From Geodermatophilus ruber (lineage in GTDB: Bacteria > Actinomycetota > Actinomycetes > Mycobacteriales > Geodermatophilaceae): DNA of 36,605 bases. Positions 7,263-18,219 of the stretch are shown here, piece by piece; the first letter of the stretch is position 1, and the number at the start of each line of letters is the position of its first letter. Location of the stretch: NCBI RefSeq assembly GCF_900114385.1, contig NZ_FOSW01000023.1:1-36605 (forward strand), read 5' to 3'. The translations under genes and the position numbers were made by a program. The notes beneath the pieces were generated by a model. The model searched no databases. It was not told the origin of the DNA and was given only the letters and a program-made list of their open reading frames with translations.

Positions 7263-9186
7263 GCGGAGGACCCTGCGGCGCCAGGTCGCCGTCGCGCTGG
7301 CGAGCGTCGGGCTGGCCGGAGCGGTCACCGTGGCCGCGCCGGTTCCGGAGGCCCAGGCGGCCCTGACCGGTGAGGTGCAGTTCACCGGCCACGGGTGGGG
7401 GCACGGCCGCGGGCTGGGGCAGTGGGGCGCGTACGGGTACGCGACCCAGCACAGCTGGCCCTACACCCAGATCCTGTCCCACTACTACGGCGGGACGGTG
7501 CAGGCGCACCAGCCCGAGGGGGTCATCACCGTCCAGCTGATCGGGCAGGACAATCGCGACCTCGTGGTGACCTCGGGCCGGGACTTCACCGTGGGCGGGA
7601 TCCCCGTCACCGCGGGGTCCGCGGCGCGGGTCCAGGCGCTGCCCGACGGTTCCTTCGTGCTCTCCACCAGCTACGGCTGCGCCAGCCCGACGGTGTGGAC
7701 GACCACGATCCCGAACTCGCGGGTGGTCCCGTCGGTCGAGCCGGGCAACGACCTGCAGGCGATGCTCAGCCTCTGCGTCGCCACGGGCACCGTGCAGTAT
7801 CGCGGGGAGCTGTCCGCGGTGTGGGCCGGCGGTGCGCAGCGCACCGTCAACAGCGTCCGGATGGAGGACTACCTGCGCGGCGTCGTGCCGCGGGAGTCGC
7901 CGGCCAGCTGGGGCGACGGCGGCGGCGGGAAGGGCATCGAGGCGCTCAAGGCGCAGGCCGTGGCGGCCCGCTCCTACGCCTGGGCCGAGGGCCGCTCCGC
8001 CTGGGCCAAGACCTGCGACACCACGTCGTGCCAGGTCTATCTGGGCGCCGGGACGAACTACGTGGCGCTGGAGGACCGGCGCACCGACGCGGCCATCGCC
8101 GCGACCGCGGGGATCGTGCTGCGCAACGGCCAGGGCGCGATCGTCCGCGCCGAGTTCAGCTCCTCGACCGGTGGCTGGAGCGCCGGGGGCACCTTCCCTG
8201 CCGTGCCCGACGCCGGGGACGCCATCTCGCCACACAAGGACTGGTCGCTGGCGGTGCCGGCCACCACGATCGCCGCCGCCTTCGGCGTGGGGACGTTGCT
8301 CGACATCCGGGTCACCAGCCGCAACGGCCTGGGCGCCGACGGCGGCCGGGTCACCCAGGTCGAGATCGTCGGCACGGCGAAGACCGTGACCGCCACCGGC
8401 TCGCAGGTCCGGACCAAGCTGGGCCTGAAGTCCGACTGGTTCAGCATTGCCGGCGCCGGTGGCCCCGGGGGTCCGGTCGGCGCGCCGGCTCCGGCACCTG
8501 TCCAGCCGGTGGTCTACCGCGGCTCGGGCAACGTGCTGGGCGCGACCGCCCAGCAGGTGGCGTTCGGCCAGCCCGGCGACGTCCCGCTGGCCTGCGACTG
8601 GAACGGCGACGGCGTGGACACGCACGGAATCTTCCGGGCCGGTGTCTTCCACATCACCGATGCGGTCGGCTCGGGACGGGCGGAGAACACGTTCGGCTTC
8701 GGCCAGGCGGGGGACCAGCCGGTGTGCGGTGACTGGGACGGCAACGGCAGCGACACCGTCGGCGTGTACCGCGCGGGCAAGGTGTTCCTGCGCAACAGCA
8801 ACAGCACCGGTGTGGCCGACGGCTCGTTCGGGTTCGGCGACCGCGGCGACGTGCTCGTGGCCGGCAACTGGGACGGTGATCCGTTCGACACCGTCGGCGT
8901 CTGGCGGCGCGGTGTCTTCTACCTGACCAACAGCAACCTGGCGCCCGTGGCGAGCGCGGTGGTGCCCTACGGCGCCGCGACGGACCTGCCGACGGCCGGT
9001 GATTGGGACGGCAACGGCACCGACACGATCGGGGTCTACCGCACCGACGCCTTCTACCTGCGCAACAGCAACGGCATCGGGGCGGCCGACGCCGTGGTGC
9101 CCTTCGGTTCCTCCGGCGACCGGCCGCTGCGTGGGCACTGGACGGCCGACGGCGGCGACGTCGTGGGGGTCGCACGGGGCTACTGA
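7252..9186 (+). CDS. Secreted SpoIID/LytB-domain protein with C-terminal five-blade repeat propeller
   Basis: A 644-residue exported protein. Residues 1-36 form a signal peptide ending PEAQA. FTGHGWGHGRGLGQWGAYGY (about 44-63) matches the GHG-GxxQ-G motif of SpoIID proteins, here at the N-terminus rather than after the core. The SpoIID core lies at about 200-330 (MEDYLRGVVPRE, LKAQAVAARSYAW, EFSSSTGGWSAGG). Family members are lytic transglycosylases or activators of peptidoglycan hydrolases. From about 423 come a half repeat, four full repeats and a closing half ending GVARGY, matching the upstream amidase blade for blade. The GTG at 7252 overlaps the amidase stop by 11 bp. A strong hairpin follows the stop. 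Nothing in the window suggests sporulation, so a vegetative wall-remodelling role is more likely. Confidence 0.85.
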   Translation: MATERRTLRRQVAVALASVGLAGAVTVAAPVPEAQAALTGEVQFTGHGWGHGRGLGQWGAYGYATQHSWPYTQILSHYYGGTVQAHQPEGVITVQLIGQDNRDLVVTSGRDFTVGGIPVTAGSAARVQALPDGSFVLSTSYGCASPTVWTTTIPNSRVVPSVEPGNDLQAMLSLCVATGTVQYRGELSAVWAGGAQRTVNSVRMEDYLRGVVPRESPASWGDGGGGKGIEALKAQAVAARSYAWAEGRSAWAKTCDTTSCQVYLGAGTNYVALEDRRTDAAIAATAGIVLRNGQGAIVRAEFSSSTGGWSAGGTFPAVPDAGDAISPHKDWSLAVPATTIAAAFGVGTLLDIRVTSRNGLGADGGRVTQVEIVGTAKTVTATGSQVRTKLGLKSDWFSIAGAGGPGGPVGAPAPAPVQPVVYRGSGNVLGATAQQVAFGQPGDVPLACDWNGDGVDTHGIFRAGVFHITDAVGSGRAENTFGFGQAGDQPVCGDWDGNGSDTVGVYRAGKVFLRNSNSTGVADGSFGFGDRGDVLVAGNWDGDPFDTVGVWRRGVFYLTNSNLAPVASAVVPYGAATDLPTAGDWDGNGTDTIGVYRTDAFYLRNSNGIGAADAVVPFGSSGDRPLRGHWTADGGDVVGVARGY

Positions 9187-9198
9187 GGTCCGTGGCGT

Positions 9199-9241
9199 GC
9201 GGGGGGCGGTGGCGACCGATGAGGTCGCGGCCGCCCCCCGC
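9199..9241 (+). terminator. Strong hairpin terminator after the SpoIID gene
   Basis: 19-base arms, starting GCGGGGGGCGG and ending CCGCCCCCCGC, pair at 17 of 19 positions around a GATGA loop. There is no U-tract, as is common in high-GC actinobacteria. It separates the hydrolase pair from wzm. Confidence 0.7.
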
Positions 9242-9270
9242 GGCGTTCGGGGCACCGCCCGGGCGCCGGG

Positions 9271-9276
9271 TACCGT
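9271..9276 (+). promoter_or_regulatory. Candidate -10 box for a leaderless wzm transcript
   Basis: TACCGT fits TANNNT and ends 8 bases before the GTG of wzm, so transcription would begin at or next to the start codon. No clear Shine-Dalgarno or -35 sequence is seen. The same spacing occurs before glf, rmlA and the SDR gene. Confidence 0.4.
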
Positions 9277-9284
9277 CGATCCTC

Positions 9285-10124
9285 GTGTCAACTGCAGTGC
9301 CACGCTCGGACTCGCGCTCGTGGTCCCGGACCTTCGACGACCTCGCAGGTGGCTGGGCCCAGCGGCAGCTGTGGGGTCACCTCGGCTGGCAGGACATCAA
9401 GCAGCGCTACCGCCGCTCGGTGCTCGGGCCGATCTGGATCACCATCAGCATGGCGGTCACCGCCATCGCGCTGGGCATCCTCTACGCCGGGCTGTTCGGC
9501 AACGACCTGGCCGTCCAGCTGCCCTACATCCTGGTCGGCTTCATCGTCTGGGGCTTCATCAGCGGCTGCATCCTCGAGGGCGCCGACGTCTTCATCGCCA
9601 ACGAGGGGCTGATCAAGCACCTGCCCTCGCCGTTGACGGTGCACGTCTACCGGCTGATCTGGCGGCAGACCCTGCTGTTCGCCCACAACATGATCGTGTA
9701 CGCGGTCATGCTGGTGGTCTTCCCCCAGCCGCTGACCTGGACGGTGCTCGCCGCCCTCCCGGCGTTCGCCCTGCTGATGGCCAACGGGTCCTGGGTCGCG
9801 CTGCTGCTCGGCGTCGTGACGACCCGCTTCCGGGACCTCACGCCGATCACGCAGAGCATCGTGCAGCTGATGTTCTTCCTTACGCCGATCGTCTGGATCT
9901 ACGAGGACCTGGTGAACAGCCCCAACACCGCGATCGCCGAGCGGGCGCGGCTGGCGGAGTTCAACCCGTTCCTGCACTTCGTCGAGATCATCCGGCGCCC
10001 GCTGCTGGGCGAGGACCAGCACCTGCGGCACTGGATCGTTGTCCTCGTCATCACCGTCGTCGGTTGGTCGCTGACGCTGTTCGTCATGCGCCGTTACCGG
10101 TCCCGCGTCTCGTATTGGGTGTGA
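9285..10124 (+). CDS. wzm: Polysaccharide ABC exporter, permease subunit (Wzm/TagG type)
   Basis: The membrane half of an ABC-2 exporter that moves lipid-linked polysaccharide across the cytoplasmic membrane. The 279-residue protein has an N-terminal amphipathic stretch (LWGHLGWQDIKQRYRRSVLG) typical of Wzm/TagG, followed by about six hydrophobic helices. LTPIVWIYEDLV and the NPFLHFVEIIRRPLLG segment are family features. I chose the GTG at 9285; the frame is open further upstream but runs through the terminator. It overlaps the ATPase gene by 4 bp (GTGA). With wzt and glfT1 it matches the mycobacterial Rv3781-Rv3783 gene set, where the exporter handles galactan. Confidence 0.92.
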   Translation: MSTAVPRSDSRSWSRTFDDLAGGWAQRQLWGHLGWQDIKQRYRRSVLGPIWITISMAVTAIALGILYAGLFGNDLAVQLPYILVGFIVWGFISGCILEGADVFIANEGLIKHLPSPLTVHVYRLIWRQTLLFAHNMIVYAVMLVVFPQPLTWTVLAALPAFALLMANGSWVALLLGVVTTRFRDLTPITQSIVQLMFFLTPIVWIYEDLVNSPNTAIAERARLAEFNPFLHFVEIIRRPLLGEDQHLRHWIVVLVITVVGWSLTLFVMRRYRSRVSYWV

Positions 10125-10900
10125 ACGTGTCCACCGTCCCCGCTCCCGAGGGTTCCCGTCCGGTCAGCATCACGACCAAGGACGCCTGCGTCGACTTCCC
10201 GATCTTCGACGCCAAGAGCCGGTCGCTGAAGAAGACGGTCATGGGCCTGGTCGGCGGCAACATCGCCAGCTCCAGCAAGGTGCCGATCATCGAGGCGCTG
10301 CACGACATCACGCTGCACCTCGAGCACGGCGCCCGGGTGGCGCTCGTCGGGCACAACGGCGCCGGCAAGACGACGCTGCTGCGGCTGCTGGCCGGCATCT
10401 ACGAGCCCACCCGCGGCATCGCGGAGATCTCCGGCCGCGTCGCGCCGATCTTCGATCTGGGCGTCGGCATGGACCCGGAGATCTCGGGCCTGGACAACAT
10501 CATGATCCGCGGCCTGTTCCTCGGCATGACCCGCAAGCAGATGGAGGCGCGGGTCGACGACATCGCCGAGTTCACCGAGCTCGGTGACTTCCTGCGGATG
10601 CCGCTGCGCACCTACTCCACCGGCATGCGGGTGCGGCTGGCACTCGGCGTGGTCACCAGCATCGACCCGGAGATCCTGCTGCTGGACGAGGGGATCGGCG
10701 CGGTGGACGCCGCGTTCCTGGAGAAGTCCAAGCAGCGGCTGGGCGACCTCGTGGAGCGGTCGGGGCTGCTGGTCTTCGCCTCGCACTCCGACGAGTTCCT
10801 GCGCGAGCTGTGCGACACCGCGATCTGGATGGAGCACGGTCGGGTCAAGCAGCAGGGCGACCTGGAAGAGGTCCTGCGGGCCTACAAGGGCCACCCGTGA
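10121..10900 (+). CDS. wzt: Polysaccharide ABC exporter, ATPase subunit (Wzt/TagH type)
   Basis: The ATP-binding subunit paired with the upstream permease. With the GTG at 10121 it is 259 residues; a second in-frame GTG at 10127 is equally possible, and I prefer the first for its 4-bp overlap with the wzm stop. Walker A GHNGAGKTT is at 77-85, the signature YSTGM at 165-169, Walker B ILLLDE at 185-190 and the switch histidine at 222 (ASHSDEF). It lacks the C-terminal glycan-recognition domain of E. coli O9a-type Wzt, so export should not depend on recognition of a terminal glycan cap. In this it resembles the mycobacterial galactan exporter. Its stop overlaps the glfT1 start by 4 bp. Confidence 0.93.
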   Translation: MNVSTVPAPEGSRPVSITTKDACVDFPIFDAKSRSLKKTVMGLVGGNIASSSKVPIIEALHDITLHLEHGARVALVGHNGAGKTTLLRLLAGIYEPTRGIAEISGRVAPIFDLGVGMDPEISGLDNIMIRGLFLGMTRKQMEARVDDIAEFTELGDFLRMPLRTYSTGMRVRLALGVVTSIDPEILLLDEGIGAVDAAFLEKSKQRLGDLVERSGLLVFASHSDEFLRELCDTAIWMEHGRVKQQGDLEEVLRAYKGHP

Positions 10901-11802
10901 GCGCCGCCGTGGCGGACGGGGACTGCATCGTCGCGGTCGTCGTCACCCGGCACCGTCGCGAGCTGCTCGGCGAGAGCCTCGCGGCCATCGCGAAGCAGTC
11001 CCGCCGCGTCGACCATCTCGTCGTGGTCGACAACGGGCCCGACCAGTCGGCCGAGGACGTGGTCCGGGAGTGCGGCCTGCCGGTCACCTACCTGCCCAGC
11101 CGGCGCAACCTCGGCGGTGCCGGCGGCTTCGCCCTGGGCATGCTGACCGCCCTGTCGCTGGGCGCCGACTGGGTCTGGTGCGCCGACGACGACGGCCGCC
11201 CGGCCGACGACACGGTCCTGGAGACGCTGCTGGCCGCCGCCCGCAGGCACGGGCTGGCCGAGGTCTCCCCGCTGGTGACCGACATGGCCGACCCCGACCG
11301 GCTGGCCTTTCCGCTCCGCCGCGGGCTGCGCTGGCGGCGGCGGCGCAGCGATTTCGCCGGGCTGGATCTGCTGCCGAACTACGCGTCGCTGTTCAACGGG
11401 GCGCTGTTCCGGGCCGACGCGCTCGACGTGGTGGGCGTCCCGGACTACCGGCTGTTCTTCCGCGGGGACGAGACGGAGATCCACCGCCGGCTGCTGCGGT
11501 CCGGGCTGCCGTTCGGCACCTGCCCGCAGGCGGCCTACGTCCACCCCGAGGGGACGACGGAGTTCGAGCCGATCCTCGGCGGGCGGCTGTCGGCGCAGTA
11601 CCCGGCCAACGAGGTGAAGCGTTTCTTCACCTACCGCAACCGCGGCTACCTGATGGCGCAGCCGGGGATGCGCTGGCTGCGCCCGCTGGAGACGCTGCGC
11701 TTCGGCTGGTTCTTCCTCGTCCACCGCCGCGACCCGGGTGCCTGGCGCGAATGGCTGCGCCTCACCCGGGCCGGGCGGCGGGAGCGGTTCACTCGCCCCT
11801 GA
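10897..11802 (+). CDS. glfT1: GT2 glycosyltransferase, probable galactofuranosyltransferase GlfT1
   Basis: A 301-residue GT2 (GT-A fold) enzyme. VVDNGPDQ, the NLGGAGGFALGM loop and the WCADDDGRPADD metal-binding motif are as expected, and RLFFRGDETEIHRRLL carries the likely catalytic acidic residues. Size and its place directly after wzm-wzt match M. tuberculosis GlfT1 (Rv3782, about 304 residues, beside the Rv3781/Rv3783 exporter). GlfT1 adds the first Galf residues to the Rha-GlcNAc-PP-decaprenyl linker. The GTG at 10897 overlaps the wzt stop by 4 bp. The 3' end overlaps glfT2 on the opposite strand by 14 bp. The galactofuranosyl assignment rests on context as much as on sequence. Confidence 0.83.
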   Translation: MSAAVADGDCIVAVVVTRHRRELLGESLAAIAKQSRRVDHLVVVDNGPDQSAEDVVRECGLPVTYLPSRRNLGGAGGFALGMLTALSLGADWVWCADDDGRPADDTVLETLLAAARRHGLAEVSPLVTDMADPDRLAFPLRRGLRWRRRRSDFAGLDLLPNYASLFNGALFRADALDVVGVPDYRLFFRGDETEIHRRLLRSGLPFGTCPQAAYVHPEGTTEFEPILGGRLSAQYPANEVKRFFTYRNRGYLMAQPGMRWLRPLETLRFGWFFLVHRRDPGAWREWLRLTRAGRRERFTRP

Positions 11803-13741
11803 GCTCCCCGCTGAAGGCCTTCTCCCAGCTCTCCGGGGCGGTGAGCTGCTGCAGGTGCTCGCGGTACTGCTTCTTGAGCTTCGGGAACTCCCGGAGCAGC
11901 CGCACGTGCATCCGCAGCGAGTGGTTGAGCATCTTCCAGAAGGTGTCCTGTTCGCGGCGGCGGAAGGTCACCCCGCGCCCGTCGGCGGTGCCGACCGTGG
12001 CGCTGTCGAGCCGGGAGAGCAGGAACCAGCGCGCGTCCTGGGCGCTGATGTTCATCTCCGGGCGCTCGGCCGCCTCCGGCTTCGGCCGCCGCAGGTTGTG
12101 CACCAGCGCCGCGGCCAGGGTGCGGCCGATGGTCAGCGGCGTCGTCGGCGGCTTCATGAACCGCTCGGCCTTGATCGCCCCCATCGACGGCAGCGGCAGG
12201 TCCGAGGATGACCCGATGACCTGGCCGTCGGGGTAGTCGCCCTGGTGCTCCAGCGCCGTCGGCAGGGCCGTGGGCAGGATCGGGAACAGCTTCTCCGGCC
12301 CGGCGAGGAAGTCGTCGTAGGCCCGGTGGTGCAGCGCGGCCGTGGCGTACTGGAGCATGATCAGGAACTTCAGGTCGAACTTGAAGGTGTCCAGCAGCAG
12401 CCGGCCGCCCCGCTTGTGGGGCGTGTGCAGCGCCGCTGCGACCAGCCGGTTACGGGTGTGGAAGTAGGCCTGCCAGCCGGCGGTGTCGTCCTTGTCGCTC
12501 CACGACAGGTGCCAGACGGCGACGCCGGGCAGGGTCGCGGTCGGAAAGCCCTGCTCGCCGGCGCGGATGCCGTACTCGGCGTCGTCCCACTTGATGAACA
12601 GCGGCAGCGCCAGACCCAGCTGCTCGACCGCCTGCCGCGGGATGAGGCACATCCACCAGCCGGTGTAGTCGACGTCGATGCGCCGGTGCAGGTCCGGCGA
12701 CTCGCGCAGGCTGTCCTCGGCGAAGTCGTGCGCGTACTCGGTGTTCGGCGCGGCCCGCCAGAAGAACTTGTCGCGGGCCACGACCTCGCCCATGGTGTGC
12801 AGCACCGAGCGGTCCTGCAGGGCCAACATCTGGCCGCCGACCAGCATCGGCACCTTGGTGAAGCGGGCGAAGGCGTAGGCCCGGGCGATGCTGTCGGGCT
12901 CGAGTTGGACGTCGTCGTCGAGCAGGATGTGATGCGTCGCGTCGGTGTTCTTGAGCATCTCGTACATCGTGCGCGAGAAGCCGCCGCTGCCGCCGAGGTT
13001 GGGCTGCTCGACCAGCAGCAGCTTGTCGCCCAGGGCGCCGGATGCCGCACCGAAGCCGGCACCGTCGCGGACCTTCTTGTTGCCCTGGTCGGCGACGATG
13101 ACCTTCGAGATGAGCTGCTCGACCACCGGGTCGTCGGCGAGGGCGGACAGCGCGGCGACGCAGTCGCCGGGCCGGTTGAAGGTGCAGATGCCGATCGACA
13201 GCCGGGTGTCGTGCTCGGGCGCCTGCGCCGCCCACCAGGCCGCCTCGTGGACGACCAGCGGGGCGTCGTCGGCGGTGACGTCGAACCAGTACCAGCCGCC
13301 GTCCTCGAACGGGGTGAGGTCGAGCTCGAACTCCAGCACCCGCTCGTCGCCGGAGGTGGTGGCGCCGGTGACGTGGATGATGCTGCCGTCGGCCTTGGAC
13401 CGGTACACGTCCACCCGGCCGGGGCCGGAGACCCGCATGCCGAGCACGACGGACCGGAGCACCGTCCAGCGCCGCCAGTAGCTGGCGGGGAAGGCGTTGA
13501 AGTAGGTGGCGAAGGAGACCTCGTTGCCGGCGGCGACGCTGGCCTCGGACCGGGTGCGGGCCTTGACCCGCCTGGTGCCGGCGGCGCTCTCGTCGACGTA
13601 GAGCGAGCGGACCTTCAGCGGGTCGCCGGAGCGGGGCAGGATGACCCGCTGCAGCAGGGTCACCGCCTTGGCGGTGGCGAGCTCGGCCGCCGAGGCGTCG
13701 GCGACGCGTTCCGGGGACATGGGGGAGTCGGTCGTGGTCAT
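11789..13741 (-). CDS. glfT2: Galactofuranosyltransferase GlfT2 (galactan polymerase)
   Basis: A processive GT2 enzyme that builds the galactofuranan with alternating linkages. At 650 residues it is close to the mycobacterial enzyme (about 637). The N-terminal beta-rich domain (about 30-170) is followed by the GT-A core starting LSIGICTFNRPGDC (181-194). The metal-binding DDD is at 275-277, WDDAEYGIR at 385-393 provides the catalytic Asp pair, and His411 in AVWHLSWSDKDD is the expected metal-side histidine. The C-terminal helical region (about 480-650) is present. It is transcribed with glf, 19 bp downstream of that gene. The match in motif order and spacing to GlfT2 is strong. Confidence 0.93.
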   Translation of the reverse strand: MTTTDSPMSPERVADASAAELATAKAVTLLQRVILPRSGDPLKVRSLYVDESAAGTRRVKARTRSEASVAAGNEVSFATYFNAFPASYWRRWTVLRSVVLGMRVSGPGRVDVYRSKADGSIIHVTGATTSGDERVLEFELDLTPFEDGGWYWFDVTADDAPLVVHEAAWWAAQAPEHDTRLSIGICTFNRPGDCVAALSALADDPVVEQLISKVIVADQGNKKVRDGAGFGAASGALGDKLLLVEQPNLGGSGGFSRTMYEMLKNTDATHHILLDDDVQLEPDSIARAYAFARFTKVPMLVGGQMLALQDRSVLHTMGEVVARDKFFWRAAPNTEYAHDFAEDSLRESPDLHRRIDVDYTGWWMCLIPRQAVEQLGLALPLFIKWDDAEYGIRAGEQGFPTATLPGVAVWHLSWSDKDDTAGWQAYFHTRNRLVAAALHTPHKRGGRLLLDTFKFDLKFLIMLQYATAALHHRAYDDFLAGPEKLFPILPTALPTALEHQGDYPDGQVIGSSSDLPLPSMGAIKAERFMKPPTTPLTIGRTLAAALVHNLRRPKPEAAERPEMNISAQDARWFLLSRLDSATVGTADGRGVTFRRREQDTFWKMLNHSLRMHVRLLREFPKLKKQYREHLQQLTAPESWEKAFSGELRGE

Positions 13742-13760
13742 CGGTGCGTAGTCCTCGCGG

Positions 13761-16020
<2,260 letters not shown>

Positions 16021-16035
<15 letters not shown>

Positions 16036-16080
16036 TCATCGTGGTCCGGCAGCCGGTCGAGACCACGACGAGTGTACGAG
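16021..16080. repeat. Hairpin repeat copy 2, at the 5' end of the DUF559 gene
   Basis: The second copy of the 60-bp hairpin element. The arms are TGCACTCATCGTGGTC (16031-16046) and GACCACGACGAGTGTA (16061-16076), with one mismatch more than in copy 1. It covers the most upstream possible start of the DUF559 gene and lies 65 bp before wbbL. Confidence 0.85.
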
Positions 16081-16133
16081 CAGTACAGCCAGCCCGAGCC
16101 CGTCGCCCGGATCCGTCGCTGCGCGGGGGCGCC

Positions 16134-16139
16134 TAGGGT
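16134..16139 (+). promoter_or_regulatory. Candidate -10 box for a leaderless wbbL transcript
   Basis: TAGGGT is followed by 6 bases and the GTG of wbbL, the classic spacing of a leaderless actinobacterial start. No Shine-Dalgarno sequence is present before this GTG. Confidence 0.45.
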
Positions 16140-16145
16140 TGGCCC

Positions 16146-17069
16146 GTGCGGAACGATTCGGTGACGATGCCGCTACGGGTGGTTGCCGTGACCTACTCGC
16201 CCGGCGAGGCCCTCGACGGCTTCCTCGACTCGCTCGCCACGGCGACGACCCGCCCGGTCGAGGTGGTCCTCGCCGACAACGGGTCCACCGACGGCGCTCC
16301 CGAGCGGGCCGCCGCCCGCCATCCGCACGTCCGGCTGCTGCGAACCGGTGGCAACATCGGCTACGGCGCCGCCGCCAACGCCGGCCTGGCCGGGCTGACC
16401 GAGGGCTACGCGCTGGTCGCCAATCCCGACGTCCGCTTCGAGCCCGGCTCGATCGACGAGCTGCTGGCCGTGGCCCAGCGGTGGCCGCGCGCGGCGACCG
16501 TCGGGCCGGTGATCCGGACGCCGGAGGGGGAGCTCTACCCCTCGGCGCGCGACCTGCCGCGGCTGTCGACCGGGGTGGGGCACGCGCTGCTGGGCTGGGT
16601 GTGGCCGGCCAACCCGTGGACGGCCCGGTACCGCCGCGAGCGCGAGGAGCCGCGGGAGCGCACGGCCGGCTGGCTGTCGGGCTCCTGCTTCCTGGTCGAT
16701 CTGGCGGCGTTCTGGTCGGTCGGCGGCTTCGACCCGGGCTACTTCATGTACTTCGAGGACGTCGACCTCGGCGAGCGGCTGGGCCGGCGCGGCTGGCTGC
16801 ACGTCTACGCGCCCTCGGCCGTGGTGGTGCACGAGGGCGGGCACGCCACCCGCCGGGAGCCGCACCGCATGCAGCGGGTGCACCACACCAGCGCGCTGCG
16901 CTACCTGGCCGGCCAGTACCCGCGCCGCCGGCACGCCCCGCTGCGGGGGGCGCTGCGCGGTGGGCTGGGCGCCCGGATGCTGATCTCCTACGTCAACGGC
17001 CGGGTGGCCGCCGGCGCCCGCTTCCAGCGGCGGGCCGAGGACGTGGGCCGCTCGCGGACGAAGGGCTGA
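16146..17069 (+). CDS. wbbL: Rhamnosyltransferase WbbL (linker-unit GT2)
   Basis: A 307-residue GT2 enzyme of the WbbL type, which adds L-rhamnose to GlcNAc-PP-decaprenyl to make the linker of arabinogalactan in mycobacteria. Seen: VVLADNGSTDG (40-50), the GGNIGYGAAANAGL loop, the VANPDVRF metal-binding Asp near 95, GWLSGSCFLVD, and YFMYFEDVDLGERL with the acidic acceptor-side residues. I use the GTG at 16146 because of the TAGGGT box 6 bases upstream; ATG 16167 is an alternative. manC follows after a single base. From memory, wbbL1-manB (Rv3265c-Rv3264c) is the same neighbour pair in M. tuberculosis, which strengthens the specific name over a generic glycosyltransferase. Confidence 0.85.
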   Translation: MRNDSVTMPLRVVAVTYSPGEALDGFLDSLATATTRPVEVVLADNGSTDGAPERAAARHPHVRLLRTGGNIGYGAAANAGLAGLTEGYALVANPDVRFEPGSIDELLAVAQRWPRAATVGPVIRTPEGELYPSARDLPRLSTGVGHALLGWVWPANPWTARYRREREEPRERTAGWLSGSCFLVDLAAFWSVGGFDPGYFMYFEDVDLGERLGRRGWLHVYAPSAVVVHEGGHATRREPHRMQRVHHTSALRYLAGQYPRRRHAPLRGALRGGLGARMLISYVNGRVAAGARFQRRAEDVGRSRTKG

Positions 17070-17070
17070 G

Positions 17071-18171
17071 ATGCGCCACGCGGTGATCATGGCCGGCGGC
17101 TCCGGCACGCGGCTGTGGCCGCTGTCCCGCGCCGCCCGCCCCAAGCAGCTGCTCGACGTCGTCGCCGACGAGGGTGGCGGGGCGCACAGCCTGCTGACGG
17201 AGGCCTTCGAGCGGCTGCGCGCGGTGCTGCCGATCGAGCGGATCTGGGTCTGCACCGCGGCCCGCTACGGGGAGCAGGTGCGCGCGGCCCTGCCCGAGCT
17301 GGGCGCGGACCGGCTGATCCTCGAGCCGACGGCCCGCGACACCGCCAACGCCGTCGGGCTGGCCGCCGCGCTGGTGGCCGATGTCGACCCGGACGCCGAG
17401 CTCGCGGTGGTGAGCGCCGACCACGTCATCCGCCCGGTCGAGCGGTTCGTCGCGGCGCTGGGCACCGCCTACGACGTCCTGGCGGTGCGGCCGCACGCGC
17501 TGGTCACCCTCGGCATCACCCCGACCGCGCCGGCCACCGGGTTCGGGTACGTGCAGCGCGGCGCGCCCGCCGAGGTGCCCGGTGCCGCCGAGGCCGCCTC
17601 GTTCCAGGAGAAGCCCGACCGCGCGACCGCCGAGGCCTACCTCGCCTCGGGGGAGTACCTCTGGAACTCGGGCATGTTCGTGTGGCGCGCGCAGACGGTG
17701 CTGCACGCGCTGGCCGAGCACCTGCCGGAGTCCGCCGCCGGGCTGAAGCGGGTGGTGGCCGTTCCGGCCGGTCCGGAGCGGGACGCCGTCCTGGCCGAGG
17801 TCTTCCCGTCGCTGCCGAAGATCAGCGTCGACTACGCGGTGCTGGAGCCGGCGGCCGCGGAGCCGGGCCGGGTGCTGGTGGTCGATCTCGACGTCGACTG
17901 GCTCGACGTGGGCTCGTGGCCGGCGCTGGCCGGCACGCTGGAGGGCGACGGCGCGGGGAACGCGCTGCGCGGGCTCACGGTGCTCCTCGACAGCGCGCGC
18001 AACGTGGTGCTCAGTGACGACCCCGAGCACCTCGTGGCGCTGGTGGGCGTGCGGGACAGCGTGGTGGTGCACACCGCCGACGTGACGCTGGTCTGCCCGA
18101 TCGGGGATGCGGAGCGGGTCAAGCAGCTGCTCGCGGAGGTCGAGCGGCGGCACGGGTCCCGCTTCTCCTGA
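17071..18171 (+). CDS. manC: Mannose-1-phosphate guanylyltransferase
   Basis: Makes GDP-mannose from mannose-1-phosphate and GTP. The 366-residue protein has the nucleotidyltransferase signature AGGSGTRLWPLSRAARPKQ (8-26), then EPTARDTANAVGLAA, VVSADHVI (the metal-binding Asp region), FQEKPDRATAEAYL and WNSGMFVWRA, all standard for the ManC/GMP family. It lacks the fused isomerase domain of bifunctional forms, so it is the short monofunctional type. The ATG is 1 bp after the wbbL stop. GDP-mannose would feed mannosylated lipids or glycans; nothing in the window names the user. Confidence 0.92.
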   Translation: MRHAVIMAGGSGTRLWPLSRAARPKQLLDVVADEGGGAHSLLTEAFERLRAVLPIERIWVCTAARYGEQVRAALPELGADRLILEPTARDTANAVGLAAALVADVDPDAELAVVSADHVIRPVERFVAALGTAYDVLAVRPHALVTLGITPTAPATGFGYVQRGAPAEVPGAAEAASFQEKPDRATAEAYLASGEYLWNSGMFVWRAQTVLHALAEHLPESAAGLKRVVAVPAGPERDAVLAEVFPSLPKISVDYAVLEPAAAEPGRVLVVDLDVDWLDVGSWPALAGTLEGDGAGNALRGLTVLLDSARNVVLSDDPEHLVALVGVRDSVVVHTADVTLVCPIGDAERVKQLLAEVERRHGSRFS

Positions 18172-18219
18172 TGCGGCCGGGCGCCCAGAGGGGGCGGTGG
18201 GACTCGAGTAACTGGGCGT

